In this document: positions 39,601 through 48,933 of the stretch, one piece after another
Layout: every line of letters begins with the position of its first letter
Numbering within the stretch: the first letter of the stretch is position 1
The notes under the pieces: generated by a model
Told to the model about the DNA's origin: nothing
The model's input: only the letters and a program-made list of their open reading frames with translations
Databases searched by the model: none
Translations under genes and position numbers: made by a program
From: Asparagopsis taxiformis
Taxonomy: Eukaryota > Rhodophyta > Florideophyceae > Bonnemaisoniales > Bonnemaisoniaceae
Direction of reading: 5' to 3'
Assembly: GCA_030407315.1 (NCBI GenBank)
Contig: JALQPE010001780.1
Location: 186,001 to 250,000, forward strand
Length of the DNA: 64,000 nt

Positions 39601-40560
39601 GTCCAGTCTGGTAATGCCCTCCTTTGCAGATGTAAGCATCTGAGGTTGGGTTATTCGATTGAGCACTTCGTCTCTGGGTACTGCGTGAACATTTTCCCGC
39701 AAAATCGGTTTATGTGGTAAATCAGGTGGTTGTATCCTCACGCAGTCCATCCAATACCGCATATATGACTGGAAATCGTCAAAACTACCCAAGTCGTCAT
39801 AGTAGGGTTCCAGGAGACATTCCGAGTATAAGTCAAATGCGGGGATGTCACAGTTCTTCAACGCAGCATGAGTCTGATTGTCAATAACATCCATATGCGG
39901 TTTGTATCGCCTATTCCACAGAACACAGGAAACATCAAAAGATTTTGCGACAGCTGTAACCCGAGCAGAGGTATCCTCCTCTCTGTCAGCTAAGCTGAAA
40001 ATGAGAGTGATGCCTAGTATGGCAAGCTCCTGTTGTAACACAAGAAGGGAGTAGTGGAGATACCAGCGCTGAACGCGACCAAGTGTGAAGCCACCATTCG
40101 GGGATTGAGGTCCCCATGAGGGAATGGTAGTTGATAATACTTGAGGTTTTGAAAGGTTTGAGACTGGTGGAGCTTCGTTTTGAGAGTCGCGAAAGGGAGA
40201 TGATGAGTCTCTGTTAGAGGTTATCGTGGAAATTTGTGAATGCTGCGAAGAAGCATCTCTGTTGGTGATGTACTTTGAAATAGAGTCTTCTTCCCAACCC
40301 TGTTCTAGAACGTAGAGAGCTACGACGGGAGCACCCGATGCCACGGCGGTGTCAAGAGCGATGTGGTCGTCAACGCGCAAGTCGTGGCCGCGGAACCAAA
40401 CGAGTATTGGACCGGTGGTTGAGGGGAGCGTAGACGGCAGGGGGGGTTTTGGCGTGGGAGGTTTGGGGGGAGGACGGTTTTGAAGGTCGCCTAATACGTT
40501 GCGAACTTGGCATTGCAGGGTAGGCGAAATTGGCCTGGAGATTGGGGAGAGGTGGGGCAT
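36679..40560 (-). CDS. Cryptochrome/photolyase family protein with very long C-terminal extension
   Basis: A 1,293-residue blue-light receptor-type flavoprotein. After a Pro-rich start the photolyase homology region begins at PILVWFRGHDLRVDDH (about 51). A Ser-rich insert (about 95-158) interrupts the antenna domain. The FAD domain (about 355-600) has TSRLSPHVRFGEISPR, GFPILDAAMRQL, NRMRFLAATFFCKYLLLPW and DEGCNTLGWQW. Trp522, Trp545 and a Trp in FPWARDEDGS fit the electron-transfer triad. The residue facing flavin N5 is Asn541, as in photolyases, where plant cryptochromes have Asp. The C-terminal 600 residues are Ser/Gly/Pro-rich with basic patches (NRKRRRVTA), but the last 115 or so are compact and charged. 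Such tails signal in cryptochromes. Light sensor versus repair enzyme is unresolved. Confidence 0.85.
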   Translation of the reverse strand: MPHLSPISRPISPTLQCQVRNVLGDLQNRPPPKPPTPKPPLPSTLPSTTGPILVWFRGHDLRVDDHIALDTAVASGAPVVALYVLEQGWEEDSISKYITNRDASSQHSQISTITSNRDSSSPFRDSQNEAPPVSNLSKPQVLSTTIPSWGPQSPNGGFTLGRVQRWYLHYSLLVLQQELAILGITLIFSLADREEDTSARVTAVAKSFDVSCVLWNRRYKPHMDVIDNQTHAALKNCDIPAFDLYSECLLEPYYDDLGSFDDFQSYMRYWMDCVRIQPPDLPHKPILRENVHAVPRDEVLNRITQPQMLTSAKEGITRLDPARYVLDVGSLNLLKGIEVDGKYSPGDISNIGCVAAKRTLRNFLSSDFFRRYANGLARRDGLVTSKTLATSRLSPHVRFGEISPRVLFHEVVQAGQKSKDMGEEAGVSAAFTFIKNMCLKEFGCYTLHRYPTAAFKPIMPEFEVFPWARDEDGSLKKAWECGTTGFPILDAAMRQLIREGWIHNRMRFLAATFFCKYLLLPWPMGAGYMVRTLVDGDEGCNTLGWQWTVGCNTDSFPFSTLVNPVYLCNNTQSKRDAAAYVKKYVPELSALPDHMVFTPWKATREQLKSAMVTLVVQGEYRTMGISRNEILYGNNNSPTFYPTRIVSGREARIRARNAMALMRRIFAAQRQCRILVEDQITRDVRKNLKHSNHLHVTSFSSVSSCTESEVTALASSNTSTIGKVRSRDQASSEDGHSNRKRRRVTAVDNTIREEPPCLEDSVPLLVDISTSNGEGIPVREPSQKELSVGKSTRRQYESIENSDGSKSVVRDLRKTTSQDHNAKRPRSASASKPHASDDRLSVDSLVNKTQPHDSNFKKSVPFIGMGLSTDPTTVSHPPVDKVMHRVSSRQNNVMSSNSYGLSKTDTRTERLGASPFGSQLDPSNAHPNVHSPYHSTPNLPRDVASGSSYRGVGQAGAAPPFGGYTSPLAMAQGGQNHLLETVVQTHGPGRSVTYGQQHDMGNDACGRSITGQASNQKAITAQPSSYVGQLAPEPRMFHHSVAQAPFMAATFVQPQQNQGVVVYGNPGGQMPLQPGNFPSAHGIPHVANSSQNYLGMPSGNSHAAPGGQVFWYQPMNPYMDLRFHSATGSNIAGLMRPTPHGVPDGSQVGYEGMVGGNGIVGGSMEQSIIARQGPSTPGERINIARKMAAMDYKDDTLGGKNWEQWQAIALHLLNQYEFSEDTDRQTSKAYVRLCVLKDELRYANPTGPRVTVNHCKEVFRILRLPVTGEWDRRGHGGVRGPYCYGCVKRRPHS

Positions 40561-41698
40561 GGGTGCTGGACAAGGCGGCGATAGCGGAAGCGTGAACCAA
40601 CTCGATTATGTGTCAAGTGGAGCGCAACGGAGCGCGTTCGATTGGTGGGATGAAGGACGGTGACATGCAGAGAAGGGCCGCGGTAACGATTGAAGCGGGA
40701 GGAGATGGAACAATGAGACGGTGCGTTGCTGACTAGATGGAAGTGAACAGGATTGTAGACATGGCAGCGCGACGAGAAGTGTTGAAAGCTCGTACGAACG
40801 CAGACTGTGTTTGTATGTGAAAATGTGAATAGATAATAAAAAAAGGGGAGGAGGTGCATATCTTTCGATATTTAAGGACAAAGCAGGCACTAACGGGCTT
40901 GGCAGAGCCAAGTCGGCGAGCAGCCTCGGCCACGCATCGACAGAACGGCGGGTGAATGTAGCATGGAGAATGTTGAATTGTACGAATTTCAAGGGAGGTC
41001 TCAGCGTCGAAGCTAGCTGATTGGACAGGCAATTCTGACGATATTGGCCTGAAAAGGCATCACCTGCCAGCCGGCATCACGCGATTTCTTGATATCACAG
41101 GACGCCTTTTCCAGCCACGCCCACCTGTATTGAGCCATTCAATGCGGTCCAAGTTGGTGCGCAATGACTGCCAAATATCTACCTATGATATCCGCAGATG
41201 TAACTCGCTGCTCCCGACCACTAATTTTGGGCCAAACTTGCCGCCTCGCCGTGCCGTGCTCCACGCCGTTTCCTTGTCCGCCAAAATGTCATTATTTCGT
41301 CCACAAGTTTGCCTTCGTTATACACTTGCCCGTTTTCCATTGGCTTCAGCCGAAGATATTTCACTACAATCACCGGCATTATCTCTATCTCCCATTTCAC
41401 CACCGCTGACCTGTTGCCCATATAGAGTTAACCCCTTTGCCCACTTCATGCTCTCCGTATCCGCCTCCAGAACTAGCTGAATCTGATCTGTACCCTTTCA
41501 CTGTAAGCACTCACCCCCGTGAGCGGCACTGCCAGCTGTTCCACAATTACACCTCTGAATTGTCCCTATTTTGACACGTCAACTTTTCACCGCTTGATCA
41601 TTTGACGTGGCGTAAACTGCACCAGACACAATTCCTTCTCCAGTTATCCATACTTTATCTAGCTTCTTCCCTACAACAATCACATTAACTGTGCACTA
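40561..41698. other. Intergenic region
   Basis: About 1.1 kb between two minus-strand genes, with a short TGCCGTGC pentamer run near 41249. Overlapping ORFs here are low-complexity shadows. Confidence 0.5.
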
Positions 41699-44600
41699 TT
41701 ACTGAATCTTCGTCTCTCGCAACGGAGAAAGTTCTACACGTCGGAACATCCCGAATCGTCCGTTCATGTCGATCTTCAGAGGCGCATCGCTCCACCTCTT
41801 CAATCTCAGCAAAGCTGTCTCATCTGCTTCCGTAATATTCTCAACGAGAACATGCGCGATCGCTCGCGAATTGGCCTTGTTCTCCTCCGTGTTGGCCTCT
41901 AACACATCTGCTACAGTCTCAGCAACGTCTCGATCTCTCTCGCTTTGGCTTCCATTCGACTCGTTCGCGAATTGCAATGTTTCTACATCTTGTATAATAA
42001 GTCCCCCAGCTGGAAGAAGTGCAGGTCCAGTAAGCTCCTCATGCAGCAAATTCACAGCTCCCACCAAACCACTCGTATCCACAATGGAAACTCGAACAGT
42101 TCCATTCAACAGTACCCCAGGGCCTTGAACATGAATGGCAGGAGAATCCCCCTCATGTAACTTTTGAACCGTCATGTAAGGCAACCTCTCCAGTACCCTG
42201 AACGCTCTACCAACAACTGTGTGAACATCCGTCCCTAGCGTCAGTGGATCCATGAAATGAGACAAAGCATACGGTCGCTGATCCGCCACAGATTCTAGAA
42301 CTATTTCTCTTGCCAATGCCTTTGTGACCTCCAGCCGGAATTCTTCACTTTCCTTCGCTAGATTTCGCACTTGTGCAATGGGCAGAGTGAACACCGTTGC
42401 AGACCCTGCAACCTCGCAGCAACAGAATTGAGTGTCTATAATGCGATCATGTGCCACAGAACATGTCGGATGTCCATCGACATTATGACAGTTCACGGCC
42501 ACCGAAGGACCACAGAAACCACTGTGAGCAGGGAAATACCAGTACATTACCGCTCCTGATGCTAGCGGCTGGAAACCGTGGCTATCTCCTGGAAGATCTC
42601 CTGCGGTTTCGCTCGAATCACTGCCATTGTTGGGGAGTGGGTTCGAGTTATGATGAACAGGGGATCCAGATAATGCCATCTCAATTGCTGTGCTATTTCT
42701 CCGAATTGCCGACGAAATTTTCCGTGGCAGCAAGGTATGTTCCATCGGACGAATAGCACCTCTTAGTACGAGAATCAATGAACCCTTTTCAGCTTTCAGC
42801 GGTTGCCCTCCCTTAAGATGGACCAACTCTCCATAACGATCAACAACTTCTGTGCGTAGCTTCGAAGATAGATGCGAAAACAAAGGATGCTCTCGGATAA
42901 GTTCCCTAGGTTTCGGAGACGGGGGCAATCTCGCCTTATGGCTGTGGAAGATGGAATGACGACTGCGCAAATGTCTCCTCCTAACTTCGATTAGTTCTTC
43001 ATGAATTGTTTTGTGTTCTTGGTGATCTACAATTCCACTTGCTCGAAGATCCTCAAGCACTTCATCTTGTTTCCGTGCAGTAACGTAAACAGCAAACTGG
43101 GTTTCGACCCATTCGAAAGCCTCTGGATTTAGCGCTTCCAAGCGATTCAAAAGGGCAGCCGCTCCTTCGTATAGTTGTTCTGCTTGTAACTGCACAATGG
43201 GAGACTCATGAAGTATCTCCTCTTTCAGGATCTCAGTGAGGATACCAAAGACGACTAGTGCGGTAGTAATTGATGATTCTCCGCTCAGTCGTTTGCCCTC
43301 GATTACACGTAGGTACGATTGATAGAAGAACTTATTGCCCTGATTACTGCGATGATCCAAGAATCTAAAGATATCATAATCTTCTCCCTCTTCATTTGCA
43401 TCCAGAGCCAACTGGATATCTTCCTCTAAATTGTGGAGCACACTGAATTCCACAAGACTTGCATTAGACAGGGCTCGAACTTGTGATAACAGTGATGTCA
43501 GAAGACGTCTTCGAATTTCTCGATCTTTGGGAGACAGCTCTACTTCTTCTCCAGACATCATCAACCTGTGCAGATTAGCAACCTCCTTATGAATCGTTGC
43601 TTGAGAGGGTTGTGGCACAGGCCCAATTGACCGATAACGAGACAGATCAGACTCGAGAGAACCGCCGTGTCGAACTGATTTGTACCGTAAAATATCTGCT
43701 TCAATTGATCCACGATGTGGACCGTCCACGCTATATTGACGTCCCACTGCCGATACTCCCAAGGAGAGCGGAGCAACACCAGGAGAACCTACACCTAGTC
43801 CCGCGACTTCCCTCTCTCCAAACGTTGGGGAAGGACTGATCCCAGCAAAAACTCGGGGCGAAGGTGACAACGGCGCTACGGAAGCCCTATCTGTGTAAAT
43901 TGATACTCGAGGAGTGTACCCAGGCGAAGTGGGAACGCTGCGAATATCTGTGCTCAGTCTGCGATTAATTTGCGCGTGTATGATCTTCTCCCGTTCTTCA
44001 GCTCGAACCAGTTCTAAGCTTTTGCGGTGCCCAGCGACTTGATTATCCATGATTTGTTCCAAGCCGTTACGGTAACCACCAACGTGACCACCTTCCGTCA
44101 ACCATTCTTCAGGAAGTACATTCTTGACGACATACGACCATCTGGCTGACTTGAGGCCAGTTCCAACTGCTAGAACGTCTAGGATCATCAATGAGCGCTG
44201 CACAGTTACTGCACGTGCTCTTTCCAGGAAGTCTTCTCTTGTTTTCTCAGCTCTATCAAGCTTTAGATAATGAATGAGGGGCTTGATGAGGAAGCCATTT
44301 ACGAGAAGACTTAGCCCCACTATGCCAGTGGTCCAGAGCACAACTCTTGAGCTGATATTACGAGGGATTTCTTCATTTGCTCCTACTTCCAAAGCGAGAA
44401 TCAGGGAAACAGCACCACGTAGTCCACTGAACGCAACTACAATGGCTTCCTTCCATCGCAACCATTTGTTCCCTATGGACATCACTGGCTTGAATGCAAG
44501 AATCAGACCAAAGCGAATGACTTGAAGAAACAGATAATATGCAAAGATATAAGCATAGTCGAACCATTCGTGGGGATCACCGCTACAAGACCAGATAAAT

Positions 44601-45703
44601 GCTGATAGCAGAACACCAGCTTGCACAAACACAATAGTGTTTGCTATCCATGATAAAAGTTCCCAAAACTCTTCGAGTGGACCTCTCACAGCAGGTGTCA
44701 CAAGATGCCTTCCGAATGCAGATATTACCAGTCCCGAGGCGACATTGCAGATGACTCCTGAAAGGTTGGCAGGGGCCTGAGCGGTCCAGAAACCTAAGAA
44801 GGCGACAACGACAGTGAGAGAAGTTTCCACTTCAAACTCATCATAAACTAGTCCAAGAATAATCAGAGCAACGATACCGAATGCGACACCCATGACCATT
44901 CCACCGAGACTAAGTTTGAAGATTCTTCCAATAATGCTGCCCACTGATAATTGGTCGTCGGTATCCTCCACATTAACAATGAAAGATTCAAACAACACGA
45001 ATGCGGAACCGTCATTGACGAGAGATTCGCCTTCGATGAGAGTGTTGAGGAGTTCAGATGCTCCTAGAGCCTTCAAAGTGGCTGTGACACTAATAGGATC
45101 TGTGGCAGAGAGCATAGAGCCAAACATGAGAGCGGCCCACCAGTTCCAATCGGGGCTTTGAATGACAACTTGTTGGAATGTAGCGATCAAACCGATTTGC
45201 AAGATGACGATAACGAATGCAGCCGTGAGAATGGGGACTAATAGACGCTTGAAAACATGCCAACGGGTGTTGAACGAAGCTTCGAAAATAAGAGGTGCAA
45301 GGAAGACATAAAAGAAAATAGTTGGTGGGTTGAGGTGTACCCACTGTCGTAACGAGGTACCCAAAAGACCGAGGTCTGTCCCACAGCCGATCAGACCGAC
45401 TATAATGCCTAGGACAAGAATAAAGAGTGTATATGGAACATGTAGGAAGCGAGAAAGAGGCTTGGAAACGACGCCGAAAAAGAGGGCGAGGAAGGGGAAA
45501 ATAATGATGGTGAACTCCTCAGTACAACTTTCTTGGCTGCAGTCTGCGGGTCGGCGTAGCCTGCAAGTTGAATTTGAGCCTACACAAATACCAAGAGAGG
45601 TTTCGGATACTTTGGAGGATGCGGTAGTTCGGTTGAGTGCATGATGAACAAAATTTGCATCGAATACTGCGGTGGTGTCGGTGGGAAGGGCGTATGGAGC
45701 CAT
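41699..45703 (-). CDS. Plasma-membrane Na+/H+ antiporter, SOS1/NHE (CPA1) type
   Basis: A 1,334-residue transporter that exports Na+ in exchange for H+. After an N-terminal segment there are about 12 hydrophobic helices (about 62-500). The hallmark GSMLSATDPISVTATLKALG and the ion-binding EGESLVNDGSAFVLFES (Asn230-Asp231) identify CPA1. The long cytoplasmic region holds a helical part (about 700-930) and a cyclic-nucleotide-binding-like fold (about 960-1,240; FSHLSSKLRTEVVDRYGELVHLKGG...), as in plant SOS1. Ser/Pro-rich segments (about 590-680) could be regulatory phosphosites. Length matches SOS1 (about 1,150) plus inserts. A role in salt tolerance fits a seaweed but is inferred. Confidence 0.92.
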   Translation of the reverse strand: MAPYALPTDTTAVFDANFVHHALNRTTASSKVSETSLGICVGSNSTCRLRRPADCSQESCTEEFTIIIFPFLALFFGVVSKPLSRFLHVPYTLFILVLGIIVGLIGCGTDLGLLGTSLRQWVHLNPPTIFFYVFLAPLIFEASFNTRWHVFKRLLVPILTAAFVIVILQIGLIATFQQVVIQSPDWNWWAALMFGSMLSATDPISVTATLKALGASELLNTLIEGESLVNDGSAFVLFESFIVNVEDTDDQLSVGSIIGRIFKLSLGGMVMGVAFGIVALIILGLVYDEFEVETSLTVVVAFLGFWTAQAPANLSGVICNVASGLVISAFGRHLVTPAVRGPLEEFWELLSWIANTIVFVQAGVLLSAFIWSCSGDPHEWFDYAYIFAYYLFLQVIRFGLILAFKPVMSIGNKWLRWKEAIVVAFSGLRGAVSLILALEVGANEEIPRNISSRVVLWTTGIVGLSLLVNGFLIKPLIHYLKLDRAEKTREDFLERARAVTVQRSLMILDVLAVGTGLKSARWSYVVKNVLPEEWLTEGGHVGGYRNGLEQIMDNQVAGHRKSLELVRAEEREKIIHAQINRRLSTDIRSVPTSPGYTPRVSIYTDRASVAPLSPSPRVFAGISPSPTFGEREVAGLGVGSPGVAPLSLGVSAVGRQYSVDGPHRGSIEADILRYKSVRHGGSLESDLSRYRSIGPVPQPSQATIHKEVANLHRLMMSGEEVELSPKDREIRRRLLTSLLSQVRALSNASLVEFSVLHNLEEDIQLALDANEEGEDYDIFRFLDHRSNQGNKFFYQSYLRVIEGKRLSGESSITTALVVFGILTEILKEEILHESPIVQLQAEQLYEGAAALLNRLEALNPEAFEWVETQFAVYVTARKQDEVLEDLRASGIVDHQEHKTIHEELIEVRRRHLRSRHSIFHSHKARLPPSPKPRELIREHPLFSHLSSKLRTEVVDRYGELVHLKGGQPLKAEKGSLILVLRGAIRPMEHTLLPRKISSAIRRNSTAIEMALSGSPVHHNSNPLPNNGSDSSETAGDLPGDSHGFQPLASGAVMYWYFPAHSGFCGPSVAVNCHNVDGHPTCSVAHDRIIDTQFCCCEVAGSATVFTLPIAQVRNLAKESEEFRLEVTKALAREIVLESVADQRPYALSHFMDPLTLGTDVHTVVGRAFRVLERLPYMTVQKLHEGDSPAIHVQGPGVLLNGTVRVSIVDTSGLVGAVNLLHEELTGPALLPAGGLIIQDVETLQFANESNGSQSERDRDVAETVADVLEANTEENKANSRAIAHVLVENITEADETALLRLKRWSDAPLKIDMNGRFGMFRRVELSPLRETKIQ

Positions 45704-47256
45704 GATTTGCAGAAGATTTGACGAGAGCTACACTATAGCATTTTCGAGGACGATCAGAGAGCGAGAAGAGGTCAGGACAGGAGAGTGCGGAGCGGGGCGG
45801 GGCGGGGAGGAATATGGGGGACTAAAGAGGCAAAGTTTCACAGCGGTTGCATTCAGCAGAGGTGGAAAACGAATGTGATAGTTTCACGTAGGGAGCCGAA
45901 CAATGCATTATACAAGCAGGATGAAGGCTGGCGGAGAAACTGATAAAGACATGTGCAAGCATCAGCAATTTGAGATGATGTGGGCAGACAAGTCAAGATA
46001 TTTTGATATAAATTCAGCGGAAAATCTGAGTCTACTTACTTGCCAAACATGCATGGCGCGCCGATTGTTGTCGGGGCGTCGGTGCGGTCGAATCGCAGCG
46101 CGGCGAGCGGGCGCGACGCTGGTTGGCTGTACACTAGTCTGGCCACGTGGGTAAAAATAGAAAATCAAGAAAAAAATGTTGTGCAGTTGATTGGGGAGAG
46201 CCAGGCGCAGCATTCCATTCGCTCTGCTGCTCTTCTCCATCATCCCCTGACATTTCTACTGCGCAATACAAATTGTTACACGTTGTGTGGTGCATGCAAT
46301 GCATTGCACTCAAAACGCGCCCCCCCTCTCTGGCCCCGTACAGTATGTGTTCGAGTCAGCCAGCTGTTCGGTATTTGTATTTTCTACACATCCACCTAGA
46401 TGCTTGTTCGCGGTGAGCAAGTTGCCCAATTGTTTCGATTTTTTCCTGTGCTCCTGTTGACCGCACAGTTGCAGTCTCTCCCTTGAAAAGCTGGCAAGCA
46501 AACAAAGAGTACCCTACCCGTCGTTCCTCTGTACCTCATGCTTCGTCGCAACGAGCAGCCTTGACGTCCACACGTCTGCCTCAAGCTCGCACGCGAAGCG
46601 ACGTTTCAAAAAAATGAGGTGCGTTGGCACGTGCATAAATTCCCTTATTCTATCCCACACTCCTCCAGAATCGTGCTTTCCTTCGCACATCCAGCACACC
46701 TATCCTCCGACATGCTAACACCATTATTCCAGCAATGTTGTCTGCCACATTGTAAACAAGGGAGTAGGCTCTTCTCTTTACATTGCGTCACTATGCACTT
46801 TTGAATCAATCAATCACTGCCAACTCAAGGTTCATACTGTACACGTAGAGTGTACGTCTCCAGATCAAAATTCAAAACAGTTCATAGCAATAAATCAGAT
46901 GCAACAATGTTACTTGCATGCAACAGAGAGTCCATGGAATTTGATTACACCTGTCCAACTCTCGCACACAAAGTGTAACAAAACGCAACCTTGAAATTCT
47001 CAATCACACTTCTCGTAGAGGAATGCTTCATGTTCCTATCAATATTCATTCAACCTGTTCCTAGTGACTACAAAATCCCATCACTGTAACTGAGCAATTA
47101 TCACTATTCTAAATAGAGAACATGACGTAAGCAACTAAATACACAGTAACTTTTTCCATCAACTAGGCCATTCTACTACGACGTCAACTCAACAGCTTCC
47201 AAGGTTCCAACATAGCCATAAAGTTGCCCAACCAACCCATCCGATCCAGATAATAT
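45704..47256. other. Long intergenic region
   Basis: About 1.55 kb, with the antiporter promoter at the left and the MAPEG 3' end at the right. It holds a small TGCAT/TGCAA pentamer patch (46291-46309) and AT-rich DNA from 46,800. No credible ORF. Confidence 0.5.
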
Positions 47257-47691
47257 CTAGGCGCTCGCTGCAGCCGAAGCAGATGCTCCGTACAACAGAC
47301 CCGTAAACGCCATGGAAACACCAAAAGCAAGACTTCTAATATTGCCTTCAGCAATCTGCGGAGCAGCATAGGCCACGACGTACGCCAGTCGAGATGCGAT
47401 GTAGCCCGTTGTGTATCTGAGGAGGATATTTTCAGGTACTTTGGTTGCGACAGCGAGGGCGACGGATGCAGCATAATATCCCAGAGTTTCGAGTTGATTC
47501 TCATGTGCACCTGCCAAGCGATTGGCAAATGCCTTATCCTCCTCTGACATACCCTTCTGATTGACCTCTGTGTTTCGGGGCATTTTGTTGTCCATATTTC
47601 CCTTCCTTTTGGTGAAAATCACTTTGTAGAAATGCGGGGCCATTGCGAGACCCCATGCGATCGGCACGGTCCAAATTGCTTTAGAAGTCAT
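47257..47691 (-). CDS. MAPEG family membrane protein
   Basis: A 144-residue integral membrane protein. It has four hydrophobic segments (about 5-22, 72-88, 96-112, 118-138) and the family signature around NRLAGAHENQLETLGYYAASVALA, the R-x3-A/G-H-x-N-x2-E motif that contacts glutathione in microsomal glutathione transferases. Size and helix spacing match MAPEG proteins of the bacterial YecN/fungal type. Its enzyme activity (glutathione transferase, peroxidase, or none) cannot be told from sequence. The C-terminus is Ala/Ser-rich. Confidence 0.9.
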   Translation of the reverse strand: MTSKAIWTVPIAWGLAMAPHFYKVIFTKRKGNMDNKMPRNTEVNQKGMSEEDKAFANRLAGAHENQLETLGYYAASVALAVATKVPENILLRYTTGYIASRLAYVVAYAAPQIAEGNIRSLAFGVSMAFTGLLYGASASAAASA

Positions 47692-48292
47692 AATTTGGTT
47701 TGAAGTTTATCGGTAAGGGTTGAAGAAGGAGGGGGAATTGATGATATTGGTTTCTCGGTAATGAAGATCGCAGTTGATCTTCTATTTAAGCTCATAGGAA
47801 ACTCAAGATCCGCGTTCAACAAAGTTGATGTCACAAGAGCTATGATATGGGAGCCACAGGTTTTTCATGAGCGCCCAGAGGCCAAAAAAAAGGTCTTGGC
47901 CCCGAGAATTTTTCAATTTCAACTGCTCGCAAGCAACCAAGGAAGAGCAGCGTGGAGGGTCAGGAAAGGAACGGTTCTGATTCGCCCAATCATTTGTTAC
48001 TTTTGCATCTTTACTGTGAATCATTGCTGCGTGATGTCCAGCCATAATGTCCTATTCCACACTTTGCCATTTAATTGGTCGGATCATTGTGACTGAGCAA
48101 AAGAGATTGACGAATTAACTAGGTCTCTACCACGCTTCTTCACACGTGTAAAACATTTCCCTGCTTCTGGATTGGAGGCATACACCAGTCGCACACAATC
48201 ACTCGACCGATTCGTTCCACATCCGAAGCGGGTTGATCTCCATCATCCACTCTTGGTTACATTGGACAAAGGTAATCCATTCAAGCAGCCAT
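47692..48292. other. Divergent intergenic region
   Basis: About 600 bases between the MAPEG (-) and PNPOx-like (+) genes; both promoters should lie here. No other feature. Confidence 0.5.
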
Positions 48293-48889
48293 ATGTCTGA
48301 TTGCTCTTCGCGTCCATGGTGGGACCAATTACAAACCGACATACAAGCATCCAAGCATCAACACGGTTACAGCTTTGCACAGCTCGCCACAATTCGCGGA
48401 CCCGCTAGTGGGCACCTTGCGTCACGACCAGCATGTCGCACAGTGAATATCCGACAGTTTAGAAACAATACATTGTGTTTCCTGTCAGATCTACGCAGCA
48501 TGAAAATAGATGACATTACAAACAGTATTGCTCCATATGTCGAACTCTGCTGGTTTTTTCCAGAAGGCAATAGGCAATATCGGTTTTCTGGCAAACTAAC
48601 ATTTGATCAGACTGCAAGGGAGCTTTTCTGGAAATCATTGTCAGATCAAGAGCGTTCGTGGTGGTCATGGCCTCCACCGGGCACAGCACGTGCTCCTGAT
48701 TCGCAGTTTACAAACGATGTGCCTGCTACCATTCCCCAGCATTTCTGTGTTTGCCAATTGAAGCCAGATCATGTAGACTGTTCAGACTTCAGTCAAATGC
48801 CGTATTTTCGGATGTTCTATTCGTTAGTAACGGGTAGCAATGATGCAGGGGAAAACGTCCAATGGACAGCGAAAATGGTCAATCCATGA
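48293..48889 (+). CDS. PNPOx-like FMN-binding flavoprotein (Alr4036/Pyridox_oxase_2 type)
   Basis: A 198-residue split-barrel flavoprotein. From the ATG at 48293, MSDCSSRPWWDQLQTDIQ is followed by FAQLATIR, RTVNIRQF, LCFLSDLRSMKIDDI, APYVELCWFFPEGNRQYRFSG and FWKSLSDQERSWWSWPPPG. That order matches pyridoxamine-phosphate-oxidase-like proteins of plants and cyanobacteria. The end (MPYFRMFYS...WTAKMVNP) corresponds to the family's closing substrate segment. True PNPO activity is doubtful because members of this subfamily lack assigned function. The upstream in-frame ATG at 48233 adds 20 residues without family support. Confidence 0.8.
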   Translation: MSDCSSRPWWDQLQTDIQASKHQHGYSFAQLATIRGPASGHLASRPACRTVNIRQFRNNTLCFLSDLRSMKIDDITNSIAPYVELCWFFPEGNRQYRFSGKLTFDQTARELFWKSLSDQERSWWSWPPPGTARAPDSQFTNDVPATIPQHFCVCQLKPDHVDCSDFSQMPYFRMFYSLVTGSNDAGENVQWTAKMVNP

Positions 48890-48933
48890 TGCCTGTTATG
48901 TTAATATCATCTCAGTGATTGTCAGTGATACAT

